Below are positions 23,224 to 35,800 of a stretch of 64,000 nucleotides of DNA, in pieces. Origin of the DNA: Osmia lignaria lignaria (lineage: Eukaryota > Arthropoda > Insecta > Hymenoptera > Megachilidae). The stretch is from assembly GCF_051020975.1 (NCBI RefSeq), contig NW_027478162.1, positions 2,230,501 through 2,294,500 of the forward strand, written 5' to 3'. The stretch's first letter is position 1. Each line of letters opens with the position of its first letter. The notes beneath the pieces were generated by a model, which did not search any database, was not told the origin of the DNA, and saw only the letters and a program-made list of their open reading frames with translations. The position numbers and the translations under genes are program-made.

Positions 23224-23929
23224 TTGCAGATTTATCTCAAGGGAAGGGGCCTGACGGACATATTTCGAGATATTTCTTCTTCTTGTTGTTCTTCTTCTGC
23301 ACAACTAAGCTGGAAGTGGCATTTGCGGCTCGCACTAGTGCAGAGTTATCTCAAAGAAAGGGGCCACGGCGTTTCTGTATCTCTATTATGTTGGTGCGGC
23401 TTCGGAACTTTTAAATATCTTGATATATCTCGAGAACTACGCATCTGATCAAAAAATATCATAGAACATAAAAAGTAGGAAACGTAATTCTCTACAAAAA
23501 AGGTCTCTTAACATTTTGCCATAGCTCGCTTGGTTTCCGAGATATTTGCAGATTTATCTCAAGGGAAGGGGCCTGACGGACATATTGCGAGATATTTCTT
23601 CTTCTTGTTGTTCTTCTTCTGCACAGCTAAGCTGGAAGTGGCATTTGCGGCTCGCACTAGTGCAGAGTTATCTCAAAGAAAGGGGCCACGGTGTTTCTGT
23701 ATCTCTATTATGTTGGTGCGGCTTCGGAACTTTTAAATATCTTGATATATCTCGAGAACTACGCATCTGATCAAAAAATATCATAGAACATAAAAAGTAG
23801 GAAACTTAATTCTCTACAAAAAAGGTCTCTTAACATTTTGCCATAGCTCGCTTCGTTTCCGAGATATTTGCAGATTTATCTCAAGGGAAGGGGCCTGACG
23901 GGCATATTTCGAGATATTTCTTCTTCTTG
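23224..23929 (+). repeat. Satellite monomers leading into the 13-mer block
   Basis: The monomers at 23224 and 23546 and the first part of 23868 all carry the GCGGCTCGCACTAG middle (in 23868 it falls just beyond this segment). The junction before 23224 (AAAAAAAGTCTCTTAATATT) is reused before 24190 and 24834. Confidence 0.8.
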
Positions 23930-26900
23930 TTGTTCTTCTTCTGCACAGCTAAGCTGGAAGTGGCATTTGCGGCTCGCACTAGTGCAGAGTTATCTCAAAG
24001 AAAGGGGCCACGGTGTTTCTGTATCTCTATTATGTTGGTGCGGCTTCGGAACTGTTAAATATCTCGATATATCTCGAAAACTACGCTTCTGATCAAAAAA
24101 TATCATAGAACATAAATTGTAGGAAACATAATTCTCTACAAAAAAAGTCTCTTAATATTTTGCCATAGCTCGCTTCGTTTCCGAGATATTTGCAGATTTA
24201 TCTCAAGGGAAGGGGCCTGACGGACATATTTCGAGATATTTCTTCTTCTTGTTGTTCTTCTTCTGCACAGCTAAGCTGGAAGTGGCATTTGCGGCTCGCA
24301 CTAGTGCAGAGTTATCTCAAAGAAAGGGGCCACGGTGTTTCTGTATCTCTATTATGTTGGTGCGGCGTCGGAACTTTTAAATATCTCGATGTATCTCGAA
24401 AACTACGCTTCTGAACAAAAAATATCATAGAACATAAATTGTAGGAAACATAATTCTCTACAAAAAAGGTCTCTTAACATTTTGCCATAGCTCGCTTCGT
24501 TTCCGAGATATTTGCAGATATATCTCAAGGGAAGGGGCCTGACGGACATATTTCGAGATATTTCTTCTTCTTGTTGTTCTTCTTCTGCACAGCTAAGCTG
24601 GAAGTGGCATTTGCGGCTCGCACTAGTGCAGAGTTATCTCAAAGAAAGGGGCCACGGTGTTTCTGTATCTCTATTATGTTGGTGCGGCTTCGGAACTTTT
24701 AAATATCTCGATATATCTCGAAAACTACGCTTCTGATCAAAAAATATCATAGAACATAAATTGTAGGAAACATAATTCTCTACAAAAAAAGTCTCTTAAT
24801 ATTTTGCCATAGCTCGCTTCGTTTCCGAGATATTTGCAGATTTATCTCAAGGGAAGGGGCCTGACGGACATATTTCGAGATATTTCTTCTTCTTGTTGTT
24901 CTTCTTCTGCACAGCTAAGCTGGAAGTGGCATTTCCAGCTCGCAATAGTGCAGAGTTATCTCAAAGAACGGGGCCACGGTGTTTCTGTATCTCTATTATG
25001 TTGGTGCGGCTTCGGAACTTTTAAATATCTTGATATATCTCGAGAACTACGCATCCGATCAAAAAATATCATAGAACATAAATAGTAGGAAACTTAATCC
25101 TCTACAAAAAAGGTCTCTCAACATTTTGCCATAGCTCGCTTCGTTTCCGAGATATTTGCAGATTTATCTCAAGGGACGGGGCCTGACGGACATATTTCGA
25201 GATATTTCTTCTTGTTGTTCTTCTTCTGCACAGCTAAGCTGGAAGTGGCATTTGCAGCTCGCAATAGTGCAGAGTTATCTCAAAGAAAGGGGCCACGGTG
25301 TTTCTGTATCTCTATTATGTTGGTGCGGCTTCGGAACTTTTAAATATCTTGATATATCTCGAGAACTACGCATCTGATCAAAAAATATCATAGAACATAA
25401 AAAGTAGGAAACTTGATTCCCTACAAAAAAGGTCTCTTAACATTTTGCCATAGCTCGCTTCGTTTCCGAGATATTTGCAGATATATCTCAAGGGAAGGGG
25501 CCTGACGGACATATCTCGAGATATTTCTTCTTCTTGTTGTTCTTCTTCTGCACAGCTAAGCTGGAAGTGGCATTTACAGCTCGCAATAGTGCAGAGTTAT
25601 CTCAATGAAAGGGGCCACGGTGTTTCTGTATCTCTATTATGTTGGTGCGGCTTCGGAACTTTTAAATATCTTGATATATCTCGAGAACTACGCATCTCAT
25701 CAAAAAATATCATAGAACATAAAAAGTAGGAAACTTAATTCTCTACAAAAAGGGGCTCTTAACATTTTGCCATAGCTCGCTTCGTTTCCGAGATATTTGC
25801 AGATTTATCTCAAGGGAAGGGGCCTGACGGACATATTTCGAGATATTTCTTCTTCTTGTTGTTCTTCTTCTGCACAGCTAAGCTGGAAGTGGCATTTGCG
25901 GCTCGCACTAGTGCAGAGTTATCTCAAAGAAAGGGGCCACGGAGTTTCTGTATCTCTATTATGTTGGTGCGGCTTCGGAACTTTTAAATACCTCGATATA
26001 TCTCGAAAACTACGCTTCTGATCAAAAAATATCGTAGAACATAAATTGTAGGAAACATAATTCTCTACAAAAAACGTCTCTTAACATTTTGCCATAGCTC
26101 GCTTCGTTTCCGAGATATTTGCAGATTCAGCTCAAAGGAACTGGCCTGACGGACATATTTCGAGATATTTCTTCTTCTTGTTGTTCTACCTCTGCACAGC
26201 TAAGCTGGAAGTGGCATTTGCAGCTCGCAATAGTGCAGAGTTATCTCAAAGAAAGGGGCCACGGTGTTTCTGTATCTCTATTATGTTGGTGCGGCTTCGG
26301 AACTTTTAAATATCTTGATATATCTCGAGAACTACGCATCTGATCAAAAAATATCATAGAACATAAAAAGTAGGAAACTTAATTCTCTACAAAAAAGTTC
26401 TCTTAACATTTTGCCATAGCTCTCTTCGTTTCCGAGATATTTGCAGGTTTATCTCAAGGGAAGGGGCCTGACGGACATATTTCGAGATATTTCTTCTTCT
26501 TGTTGTTCTTCTTCTGCACAGCTAAGCTGGAAGTGGCATTTGCAGCTCGCAATAGTGCAGAGTTATCTCAAAGAAAGGGGCCACGGTGTTTCTGTATCTC
26601 TATTATGTTGGTGCGGCTTCGGAACTTTTAAATATCTTGATATATCTCGAGAACTACGCATCTGATCAAAAAATATCATAGAACATAAAAAGTAGGAAAC
26701 TTAATTCTCTACAAAAAAGGGCTCTTAACATTTTGCCATAGCTCGCTTCGTTTCCGAGATATTTGCAGATTTATCACAAGGGAAGGGGCCTGACGGACAT
26801 ATTTCGAGATATTTCTTCTTCTTGTTGTTCTTCTTCTGCACAGCTAAGCTGGAAGTGGCATTTGCGGCTCGCACTAGTGCAGAGTTATCTCAAAGAAAGG

Positions 26901-28112
26901 GGCCACGGTGTTTCTGTATCTCTATTATGTTGGTGCGGCTTCGGAACTTTTAAATATCTCGATATATCTCGAAAACTACGCTTCTGATCAAAAAATATCG
27001 TACAACATAAATTGTAGGAAACATAATTCTCTACAAAAAACGTCTCTTAACATTTTGCCATAGCTCGCTTCGTTTCCGAGGTATTTGCAGATTCAGCTCA
27101 AAGGAACTGGCCTGACGGACATATTTCGAGATATTTCTTCTTCTTGTTGTTCTACCTCTGCACAGCTAAGCTGGAAGTGGCATTTGCAGCTCGCTATAGT
27201 GCAGAGTTATCTCAAAGAAAGGGGCCACGGTGTTTCTGTATCTCTATTATGTTGGTGCGGCTTCGGAACTTTTAAATATCTTGATATATCTCGAGAACTA
27301 CGCATCTGATCAAAAAATATCATAGAACATAAAAAGTAGGAAACTTAATTCTCTACAAAAAAGGTCTCTTAACATTTTGCCATAGCTCGCTTCGTTTCCG
27401 AGATATTTGCAGATTTATCTCAAGGGAAGGGGCCTGACGGACATATTTCGAGATATTTCTTCTTCTTGTTGTTCTTCTTCTGCACAGCTAAGCTGGAAGT
27501 GGCATTTACAGCTCGCAATAGTGCAGAGTTATCTCAAAGAAAGGGGCCACGGTGTTTCTGTATCTCTATTATGTTGGTGCGGCTTCGGAACTTTTAAATA
27601 TCTTGATATATCTCGAGAACTACGCATCTGATCAAATAATATCATACAACATAAAAAGTAGGAAACTTAATTCTCTACAAAAATGGTCTGTTAACATTTT
27701 GCCATAGCTCTCTTCGTTTCCGAGATATTTGCAGATTTATCTCAAGGGAAGGGGCCTGACGGACATATTTCGAGATATTTCTTCTTCTTGTTGTTCTTCT
27801 TCTGCACAGCTAAGCTGGAAGTGGCATTTGCAGCTCGCAATAGTGCAGAGTTATCTCAAAGAAAGGGGCCACGGTGTTTCTGTATCTCTATTATGTTGGT
27901 GCGGCTTCGGAACTTTTAAATATCTTGATATATCTCGAGAACTACGCATCCGATCAAAAAATATCATAGAACATAAATAGTAGGAAACTTAATTCTCTAC
28001 AAAAAAGGTCTCCCAACATTTTGCCATATGTCTCTTCGTTTCCTAGATATTTGCAGATTTATCTCAAGGGAAGGGGCCTGACGGACATATTTCGAGATAT
28101 TTCGTCTTCTTG
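23930..28112 (+). repeat. 13-monomer higher-order unit, copy 1 (4,183 bp)
   Basis: Ordered markers are GAACTGTTAAAT, GCGGCGTCGG with CGATGTATC, GAACGGGGCC, a 319-bp monomer (25156), CAATGAAAGG with CTCATCAAAA, ACCTCGATAT, two GATTCAGCTC monomers with TTCTACCTC (26119, 27085), and GATTTGCAGG-type junctions. All recur 4,183 bases later (13 x 322 minus 3). The left edge is approximate. It lies between the GGCATATTTCG difference in 23868 and the GTTAAAT marker near 24052. Confidence 0.9.
25745..27355 (+). repeat. Nested 3-monomer duplication (966 bp) inside 13-mer copy 1
   Basis: The GGGCTCTTAAC junction, a GCGGCTCGCACTAG monomer ending in ATATCGTA, and a GATTCAGCTC monomer with TTCTACCTC appear at 25745-26390. 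They appear again 966 bases later at about 26711-27355. The third monomers (26441, 27407) differ. Confidence 0.82.
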
Positions 28113-31100
28113 TTGTTCTTCTTCTGCACAGCTAAGCTGGAAGTGGCATTTGCGGCTCGCACTAGTGCAGAGTTATCTCAAAGAAAGGGGCCACGGTGTT
28201 TCTGTATCTCTATTATGTTGGTGCGGCTTCGGAACTGTTAAATATCTCGATATATCTCGAAAACTACGCTTCTGATCAAAAAATATCATAGAACATAAAT
28301 TGTAGGAAACATAATTCTCTACAAAAAAAGTCTCTTAATATTTTGCCATAGCTCGCTTCGTTTCCGAGATATTTGCAGATTTATCTCAAGGGAAGGGGCC
28401 TGACGGACATATTTCGAGATATTTCTTCTTCTTGTTGTTCTTCTTCTGCACAGCTAAGCTGGAAGTGGCATTTGCGGCTCGCACTAGTGCAGAGTTATCT
28501 CAAAGAAAGGGGCCACGGTGTTTCTGTATCTCTATTATGTTGGTGCGGCGTCGGAACTTTTAAATATCTCGATGTATCTCGAAAACTACGCTTCTGAACA
28601 AAAAATATCATAGAACATAAATTGTAGGAAACATAATTCTCTACAAAAAAGGTCTCTTAACATTTTGCCATAGCTCGCTTCGTTTCCGAGATATTTGCAG
28701 ATATATCTCAAGGGAAGGGGCCTGACGGACATATTTCGAGATATTTCTTCTTCTTGTTGTTCTTCTTCTGCACAGCTAAGCTGGAAGTGGCATTTGCGGC
28801 TCGCACTAGTGCAGAGTTATCTCAAAGAAAGGGGCCACGGTGTTTCTGTATCTCTATTATGTTGGTGCGGCTTCGGAACTTTTAAATATCTCGATATATC
28901 TCGAAAACTACGCTTCTGATCAAAAAATATCATAGAACATAAATTGTAGGAAACATAATTCTCTACAAAAAAAGTCTCTTAATATTTTGCCATAGCTCGC
29001 TTCGTTTCCGAGATATTTGCAGATTTATCTCAAGGGAAGGGGCCTGACGGACATATTTCGAGATATTTCTTCTTCTTGTTGTTCTTCTTCTGCACAGCTA
29101 AGCTGGAAGTGGCATTTCCAGCTCGCAATAGTGCAGAGTTATCTCAAAGAACGGGGCCACGGTGTTTCTGTATCTCTATTATGTTGGTGCGGCTTCGGAA
29201 CTTTTAAATATCTTGATATATCTCGAGAACTACGCATCCGATCAAAAAATATCATAGAACATAAATAGTAGGAAACTTAATCCTCTACAAAAAAGGTCTC
29301 TCAACATTTTGCCATAGCTCGCTTCGTTTCCGAGATATTTGCAGATTTATCTCAAGGGAAGGGGCCTGACGGACATATTTCGAGATATTTCTTCTTGTTG
29401 TTCTTCTTCTGCACAGCTAAGCTGGAAGTGGCATTTGCAGCTCGCAATAGTGCAGAGTTATCTCAAAGAAAGGGGCCACGGTGTTTCTGTATCTCTATTA
29501 TGTTGGTGCGGCTTCGGAACTTTTAAATATCTTGATATATCTCGAGAACTACGCATCTGATCAAAAAATATCATAGAACATAAAAAGTAGGAAACTTGAT
29601 TCCCTACAAAAAAGGTCTCTTAACATTTTGCCATAGCTCGCTTCGTTTCCGAGATATTTGCAGATATATCTCAAGGGAAGGGGCCTGACGGACATATCTC
29701 GAGATATTTCTTCTTCTTGTTGTTCTTCTTCTGCACAGCTAAGCTGGAAGTGGCATTTACAGCTCGCAATAGTGCAGAGTTATCTCAATGAAAGGGGCCA
29801 CGGTGTTTCTGTATCTCTATTATGTTGGTGCGGCTTCGGAACTTTTAAATATCTTGATATATCTCGAGAACTACGCATCTCATCAAAAAATATCATAGAA
29901 CATAAAAAGTAGGAAACTTAATTCTCTACAAAAAGGGGCTCTTAACATTTTGCCATAGCTCGCTTCGTTTCCGAGATATTTGCAGATTTATCTCAAGGGA
30001 AGGGGCCTGACGGACATATTTCGAGATATTTCTTCTTCTTGTTGTTCTTCTTCTGCACAGCTAAGCTGGAAGTGGCATTTGCGGCTCGCACTAGTGCAGA
30101 GTTATCTCAAAGAAAGGGGCCACGGAGTTTCTGTATCTCTATTATGTTGGTGCGGCTTCGGAACTTTTAAATACCTCGATATATCTCGAAAACTACGCTT
30201 CTGATCAAAAAATATCGTAGAACATAAATTGTAGGAAACATAATTCTCTACAAAAAACGTCTCTTAACATTTTGCCATAGCTCGCTTCGTTTCCGAGATA
30301 TTTGCAGATTCAGCTCAAAGGAACTGGCCTGACGGACATATTTCGAGATATTTCTTCTTCTTGTTGTTCTACCTCTGCACAGCTAAGCTGGAAGTGGCAT
30401 TTGCAGCTCGCAATAGTGCAGAGTTATCCCAAAGAAAGGGGCCACGGTGTTTCTGTATCTCTATTATGTTGGTGCGGCTTCGGAACTTTTAAATATCTTG
30501 ATATATCTCGAGAACTACGCATCTGATCAAAAAATATCATAGAACATAAAAAGTAGGAAACTTAATTCTCTACAAAAAAGTTCTCTTAACATTTTGCCAT
30601 AGCTCTCTTCGTTTCCGAGATATTTGCAGGTTTATCTCAAGGGAAGGGGCCTGACGGACATATTTCGAGATATTTCTTCTTCTTGTTGTTCTTCTTCTGC
30701 ACAGCTAAGCTGGAAGTGGCATTTGCAGCTCGCAATAGTGCAGAGTTATCTCAAAGAAAGGGGCCACGGTGTTTCTGTATCTCTATTATGTTGGTGCGGC
30801 TTCGGAACTTTTAAATATCTTGATATATCTCGAGAACTACGCATCTGATCAAAAAATATCATAGAACATAAAAAGTAGGAAACTTAATTCTCTACAAAAA
30901 AGGGCTCTTAACATTTTGCCATAGCTCGCTTCGTTTCCGAGATATTTGCAGATTTATCTCAAGGGAAGGGGCCTGACGGACATATTTCGAGATATTTCTT
31001 CTTCTTGTTGTTCTTCTTCTGCACAGCTAAGCTGGAAGTGGCATTTGCGGCTCGCACTAGTGCAGAGTTATCTCAAAGAAAGGGGCCACGGTGTTTCTGT

Positions 31101-31570
31101 ATCTCTATTATGTTGGTGCGGCTTCGGAACTTTTAAATATCTCGATATATCTCGAAAACTACGCTTCTGATCAAAAAATATCGTAGAACATAAATTGTAG
31201 GAAACATAATTCTCTACAAAAAACGTCTCTTAACATTTTGCCATAGCTCGCTTCGTTTCCGAGATATTTGCAGATTCAGCTCAAAGGAACTGGCCTGACG
31301 GACATATTTCGAGATATTTCTTCTTCTTGTTGTTCTACCTCTGCACAGCTAAGCTGGAAGTGGCATTTGCAGCTCGCTATAGTGCAGAGTTATCTCAAAG
31401 AAAGGGGCCACGGTGTTTCTGTATCTCTATTATGTTGGTGCGGCTTCGGAACTTTTAAATATCTTGATATATCTCGAGAACTACGCATCTGATCAAAAAA
31501 TATCATAGAACATAAAAAGTAGGAAACTTAATTCTCTACAAAAAAGGTCTCTTAACATTTTGCCATAGCT
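28113..31570 (+). repeat. 13-monomer higher-order unit, copy 2 (partial)
   Basis: The order and rare variants of copy 1 repeat up to about 31570, where CTCTCTTCG replaces CTCGCTTCG. Differences noticed by eye are few: GGGACGGGG/GGGAAGGGG, TATCTCAAAG/TATCCCAAAG, ATCACAAGG/ATCTCAAGG, CGTACAAC/CGTAGAAC and GAGGTATTT/GAGATATTT. About 3.46 kb of the 4.18-kb unit is present. Confidence 0.9.
29928..31540 (+). repeat. Nested 3-monomer duplication inside 13-mer copy 2
   Basis: The same nested structure as 25745-27355, one 4,183-base period downstream, with GATTCAGCTC monomers at 30302 and 31268. The nested duplication therefore existed before the 13-mer was duplicated. Confidence 0.82.
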
Positions 31571-32233
31571 CTCTTCGTTTCCGAGATATTTGCAGATTTA
31601 TCTCAAGGGAAGGGGCCTGACGGACATATTTCGAGATATTTCTTCTTCTTGTTGTTCTTCTTCTGCACAGCTAAGCTGGAAGTGGCATTTGCAGCTCGCA
31701 ATAGTGCAGAGTTATCTCAAAGAAAGGGGCCACGGTGTTTCTGTATCTCTATTATGTTGGTGCGGCTTCGGAACTTTTAAATATCTTGATATATCTCGAG
31801 AACTACGCATCTGATCAAAAAATATCATAGAACATAAAAAGTAGGAAACTTAATTCTCTACAAAAAAGGTCTCTTAACATTTTGCCATAGCTCGCTTCGT
31901 TTACGAGATATTTGCAGATTTATCTCAAGGGAAGGGGCCTGACGGACATATTTCGAGATATTTCTTCTTCTTGTTGTTCTTCTTCTGCACAGCTAAGCTG
32001 GAAGTGGCATTTGCAGCTCGCAATAGTGCAGAGTTATCTCAAAGAAAGGGGCCACGGTGTTTCTGTATCTCTATTATGTTGGTGCGGCTTCGGAACTTTT
32101 AAATATCTCGATATATCTCGAAAACTACGCTTCTGATCAAAAAATATCATAGAACATAAATTGTAGGAAACATAATTCTCTACAAAAAAGGTCTCTTAAC
32201 ATTTTGCCATAGCTCGCTTCGTTTCCGAGATAT
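31571..32233 (+). repeat. Two ordinary satellite monomers
   Basis: Monomers at 31590 (CTCGAG haplotype) and 31912 (CTCGAA haplotype) with near-consensus sequence. 31912 is preceded by a private TTTACGAGAT. Confidence 0.85.
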
Positions 32234-32873
32234 TTGCAGATATATCTCAAGGGAAGGGGCCTGACGGACATATTTCGAGATATTTCTTCTTCTTGTTGTT
32301 CTTCTGCACAGCTAAGCTGGAAGTGGCATTTACAGCTCGCAATAGTGCAGAGTTATCTCAAAGAAAGGGGCCACGGTGTTTCTGTATCTCTATTATGTTG
32401 GTGCAGCTTCGGAACTTTTAAATATCTTGATATATCTCGAGAACTACGCATCTGATCAAAAAATATCATAGAACATAAATTGTAGGAAACATAATTCTCT
32501 ACAAAAAAGGTCTTTTAACGTTTTGCCATAGCTCGCTTCGTTTCCGAGATATTTGCAGATTTATCTCAAGGGAAGGGTCCTGACGGACATATTTCGAGAT
32601 ATTTCTTATTCTTGTTGTTCTTCTTTTGCACAGCTAAACTGGAAGTGGCATTTCCAGCTCGCAATAGTGCAGAGTTACCTCAAAGAAAGGGGCCACGGTG
32701 TTTCTGTATCTCTATTATGTTGGTGCGGCTTCGGAACTTTTAAATATCTTGATATATCTCGAGAACTACGCATCTGATCAAAAAATATCATAGAACATAA
32801 AAAGTAGAAAACTTAATTCTCTACAAAAAAGGTCTCCAACATTTTGCAATAGCTCGCTTCGTTTCCGAGATAT
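32234..32873 (+). repeat. Dispersed copy of the 9-mer tail (22.2 kb away)
   Basis: The monomer at 32553 and its junctions match 10356 at an offset of 22,197. Shared marks are GGGTCCTGAC, TTATTCTTG, CTTTTGCACAG, GTTACCTC, GTAGAAAACTT, the shortened GGTCTCCAAC and ATTTTGCAATAG. The shared stretch runs from about 32300 to 32890. The monomer at 32234 is shortened by one TTC. Confidence 0.85.
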
Positions 32874-35800
32874 ATGCAGATTTATCTCAAGGGAAGGGGC
32901 CTGACGGACATATTTCGAGATATTTCTTCTTCTTGTTGTTCTTCTTCTGCACAGCTAAGCTGAAAGTGGCATTTGCAGCTCGCAATAGTGCAGAGTTATC
33001 TCAAAGAAAGGGGCCACGGTGTTTCTGTATCTCTATTATGTTGGTGCGGCTTCGGAACTTTTAAATATCTTGATATATCTCGAGAACTACGCATCTGATC
33101 AAAAAATATCATAGAACATAAAAAGTAGGAAACTTAATTCTCTACAAAAAAGGTCTCTCAACATTTTGCCATAGCTCGCTTCGTATCCGAGATATTTGCA
33201 GATTTATCTCAAGGGAAGGGGCCTGACGGACATATTTCGAGATATTTCTTCTTCTTGTTGTTCTTCTTCTGCACAGCTAAGCTGGAAGTGGCATTTGCAG
33301 CTCGCAATAGTGCAGAGTTATCTCAAAGAAAGGGGCCACGGTGTTTCTGTATCTCTATTATGTTGGTGCGGCTTCGGAACTTTTAAATATCTTGATATAT
33401 CTCGAGAACTACGCATCTGATCAAATAATATCATACAACATAAAAAGTAGGAAACTTAATTCTCTACAAAAATGGTCTGTTAACATTTTGCCATAGCTCT
33501 CTTCGTTTCCGAGATATTTGCAGATTTATCTCAAGGGAAGGGGCCTGACGGACATATTTCGAGATATTTCTTCTTCTTGTTGTTCTTCTTCTGCACAGCT
33601 AAGCTGGAAGTGGCATTTGCAGCTCGCAATAGTGCAGAGTTATCTCAAAGAAAGGGGCCACGGTGTTTCTGTATCTCTATTATGTTGGTGCGGCTTCGGA
33701 ACTTTTAAATATCTTGATATATCTCGAGAACTACGCATCTGATCAAAAAATATCATAGAACATAAAAAGTAGGAAACTTAATTCTCTACAAAAAAGGTCT
33801 CTCAACATTTTGCCATAGCTCGCTTCGTTTCCGAGATATTTGCAGATTTATCTCAAGGGAAGGGGCCTAACGGACATATTTCGAGATATTTCTTCTTCTT
33901 GTTGTTCTTCTTCTGCACAGCTAAACTGGAAGTGGCATTTCCAGCTCGCAATAGTGCAGAGTTATCTCAAAGAGAGGGGCCACGGTGTTTCTGTATCTCT
34001 ATTATGTTGGTGCGGCTTCGGAACTTTTAAATATCTTGATATATCTCGAGAACTACGCATCTGATCAAAAAATATCATAGAACATAAAAAGTAGGAAACT
34101 TAATTCTCTACAAAAAAGGTCTCTCAACATTTTGCCATAGCTCGCTTCGTATCCGAGATATTTGCAGATTTATCTCGAGGGAAGGGGCCTGACGGACATA
34201 TTTCGAGATATTTCTTCTTGTTGTTGTTCTTCTTCTGCACAGCTAAGCTGGTAGTGGCATTTGCGGCTCGCACTAGTGCAGAGTTATCTCAAAGAAAGGG
34301 GCCACGGTGTTTCTGTATCTCTATTATGTTGGTGCGGCTTCGGAACTTTTAAATATCTCGATATATCTCGAAAACTACGCTTCTGATCAAAAAATATCAT
34401 AGAAGATAAACTGTAGGAAACATAATTCTCTACAAAAAAGGTCTCTCAACATTTTGCCATAGCTCGCTTCGTTTCCGAGATATTTGCAGATATATCTCAA
34501 GGGAAGGGGCCTGACGGACATATTTCGAGATATTTCTTCTTGTTGTTGTTCTTCTTCTGCACAGCTAAGCTGGAAGTGGCATTTACAGCTCGCAATAGTG
34601 TAGAGTTATCTCAAAGAAAGGGGCCACGGTGTTTCTGTATCTCTATTATGTTGGTGCGGCTTCGGAACTTTTAAATATCTCGATATATCTCGAAAACTAC
34701 GCTTTTGATCAAAAAATATCGTAGAACATAAATTGTAGGAAACATAATTCTCTACAAAAAACGTCTCTTAACATTTTGCCATAGCTCGCTTCGTTTCCGA
34801 GATATTTGCAGATTCAGCTCAAAGGAACTGGCCTGACGGACATATTTCGAGATATTTCTTCTTCTTGTTGTTCTTCCTCTGCACAGCTAAGCTGGAAGTG
34901 GCATTTGCAGCTCGCAATAGTGCAGAGTTATCTCTAAGAAAGGGGCCACGGTGTTTCTGTATCTCTATTATGTTGGTGCGGCTTCGGAACTTTTAAATAT
35001 CTTGATATATCTCGAGAACTACGCATCTGATCAAATAATATCATACAACATAAAAAGTAGGAAACTTAAATCTCTACAAAAATGGTCTGTTAACATTTTG
35101 CCATAGCTCTCTTCGTTTCCGAGATATTTGCAGATGTATCTCAAGGGAAGGGGCCTGACGGACATATTTCGAGATATTTCTTCTTCTTGTTGTTCTTCTT
35201 CTGCACAGCTAAACTGGAAGTGGCATTTCCAGCTCGCAATAGTGCAGAGTTATCTCAAAGAGAGGGGCCACGGTGTTTCTGTATCTCTATTATGTTGGTG
35301 CGGCTTCGGAACTTTTAAATATCTTGATATATCTCGAGAACTACGCATCTGATCAAAAAATATCATAGAAGATAAACTGTAGGAAACATAATTCTCTACA
35401 AAAAAGGTCTCTCAACATTTTGCCATAGCTCGCTTCGTTTCCGAGATATTTGCAGATATATCTCAAGGGAAGGGGCCTGACGGACATATTTCGAGATATT
35501 TCTTCTTCTTGTTGTTCTTCTTCTGCACAGCTAAGCTGGAAGTGGCATTTACAGCTCGCAATAGTGCAGAGTTATCTCAAAGAAAGGGGCCACGGTGTTT
35601 CTGTATCTCTATTATGTTGGTGCGGCTTCGGAACTTTTAAACATCTTGATATATCTCGAGAACTACGCATCTGATCAAAAAATATCATAGAACATAAAAA
35701 GTAGGAAACTTAATTCTCTACAAAAAAGGTCTCTCAACATTTTGCCATAGCTCGCTTCGTATCCGAGATATTTGCAGATTTATCTCGAGGGAAGGGGCCT

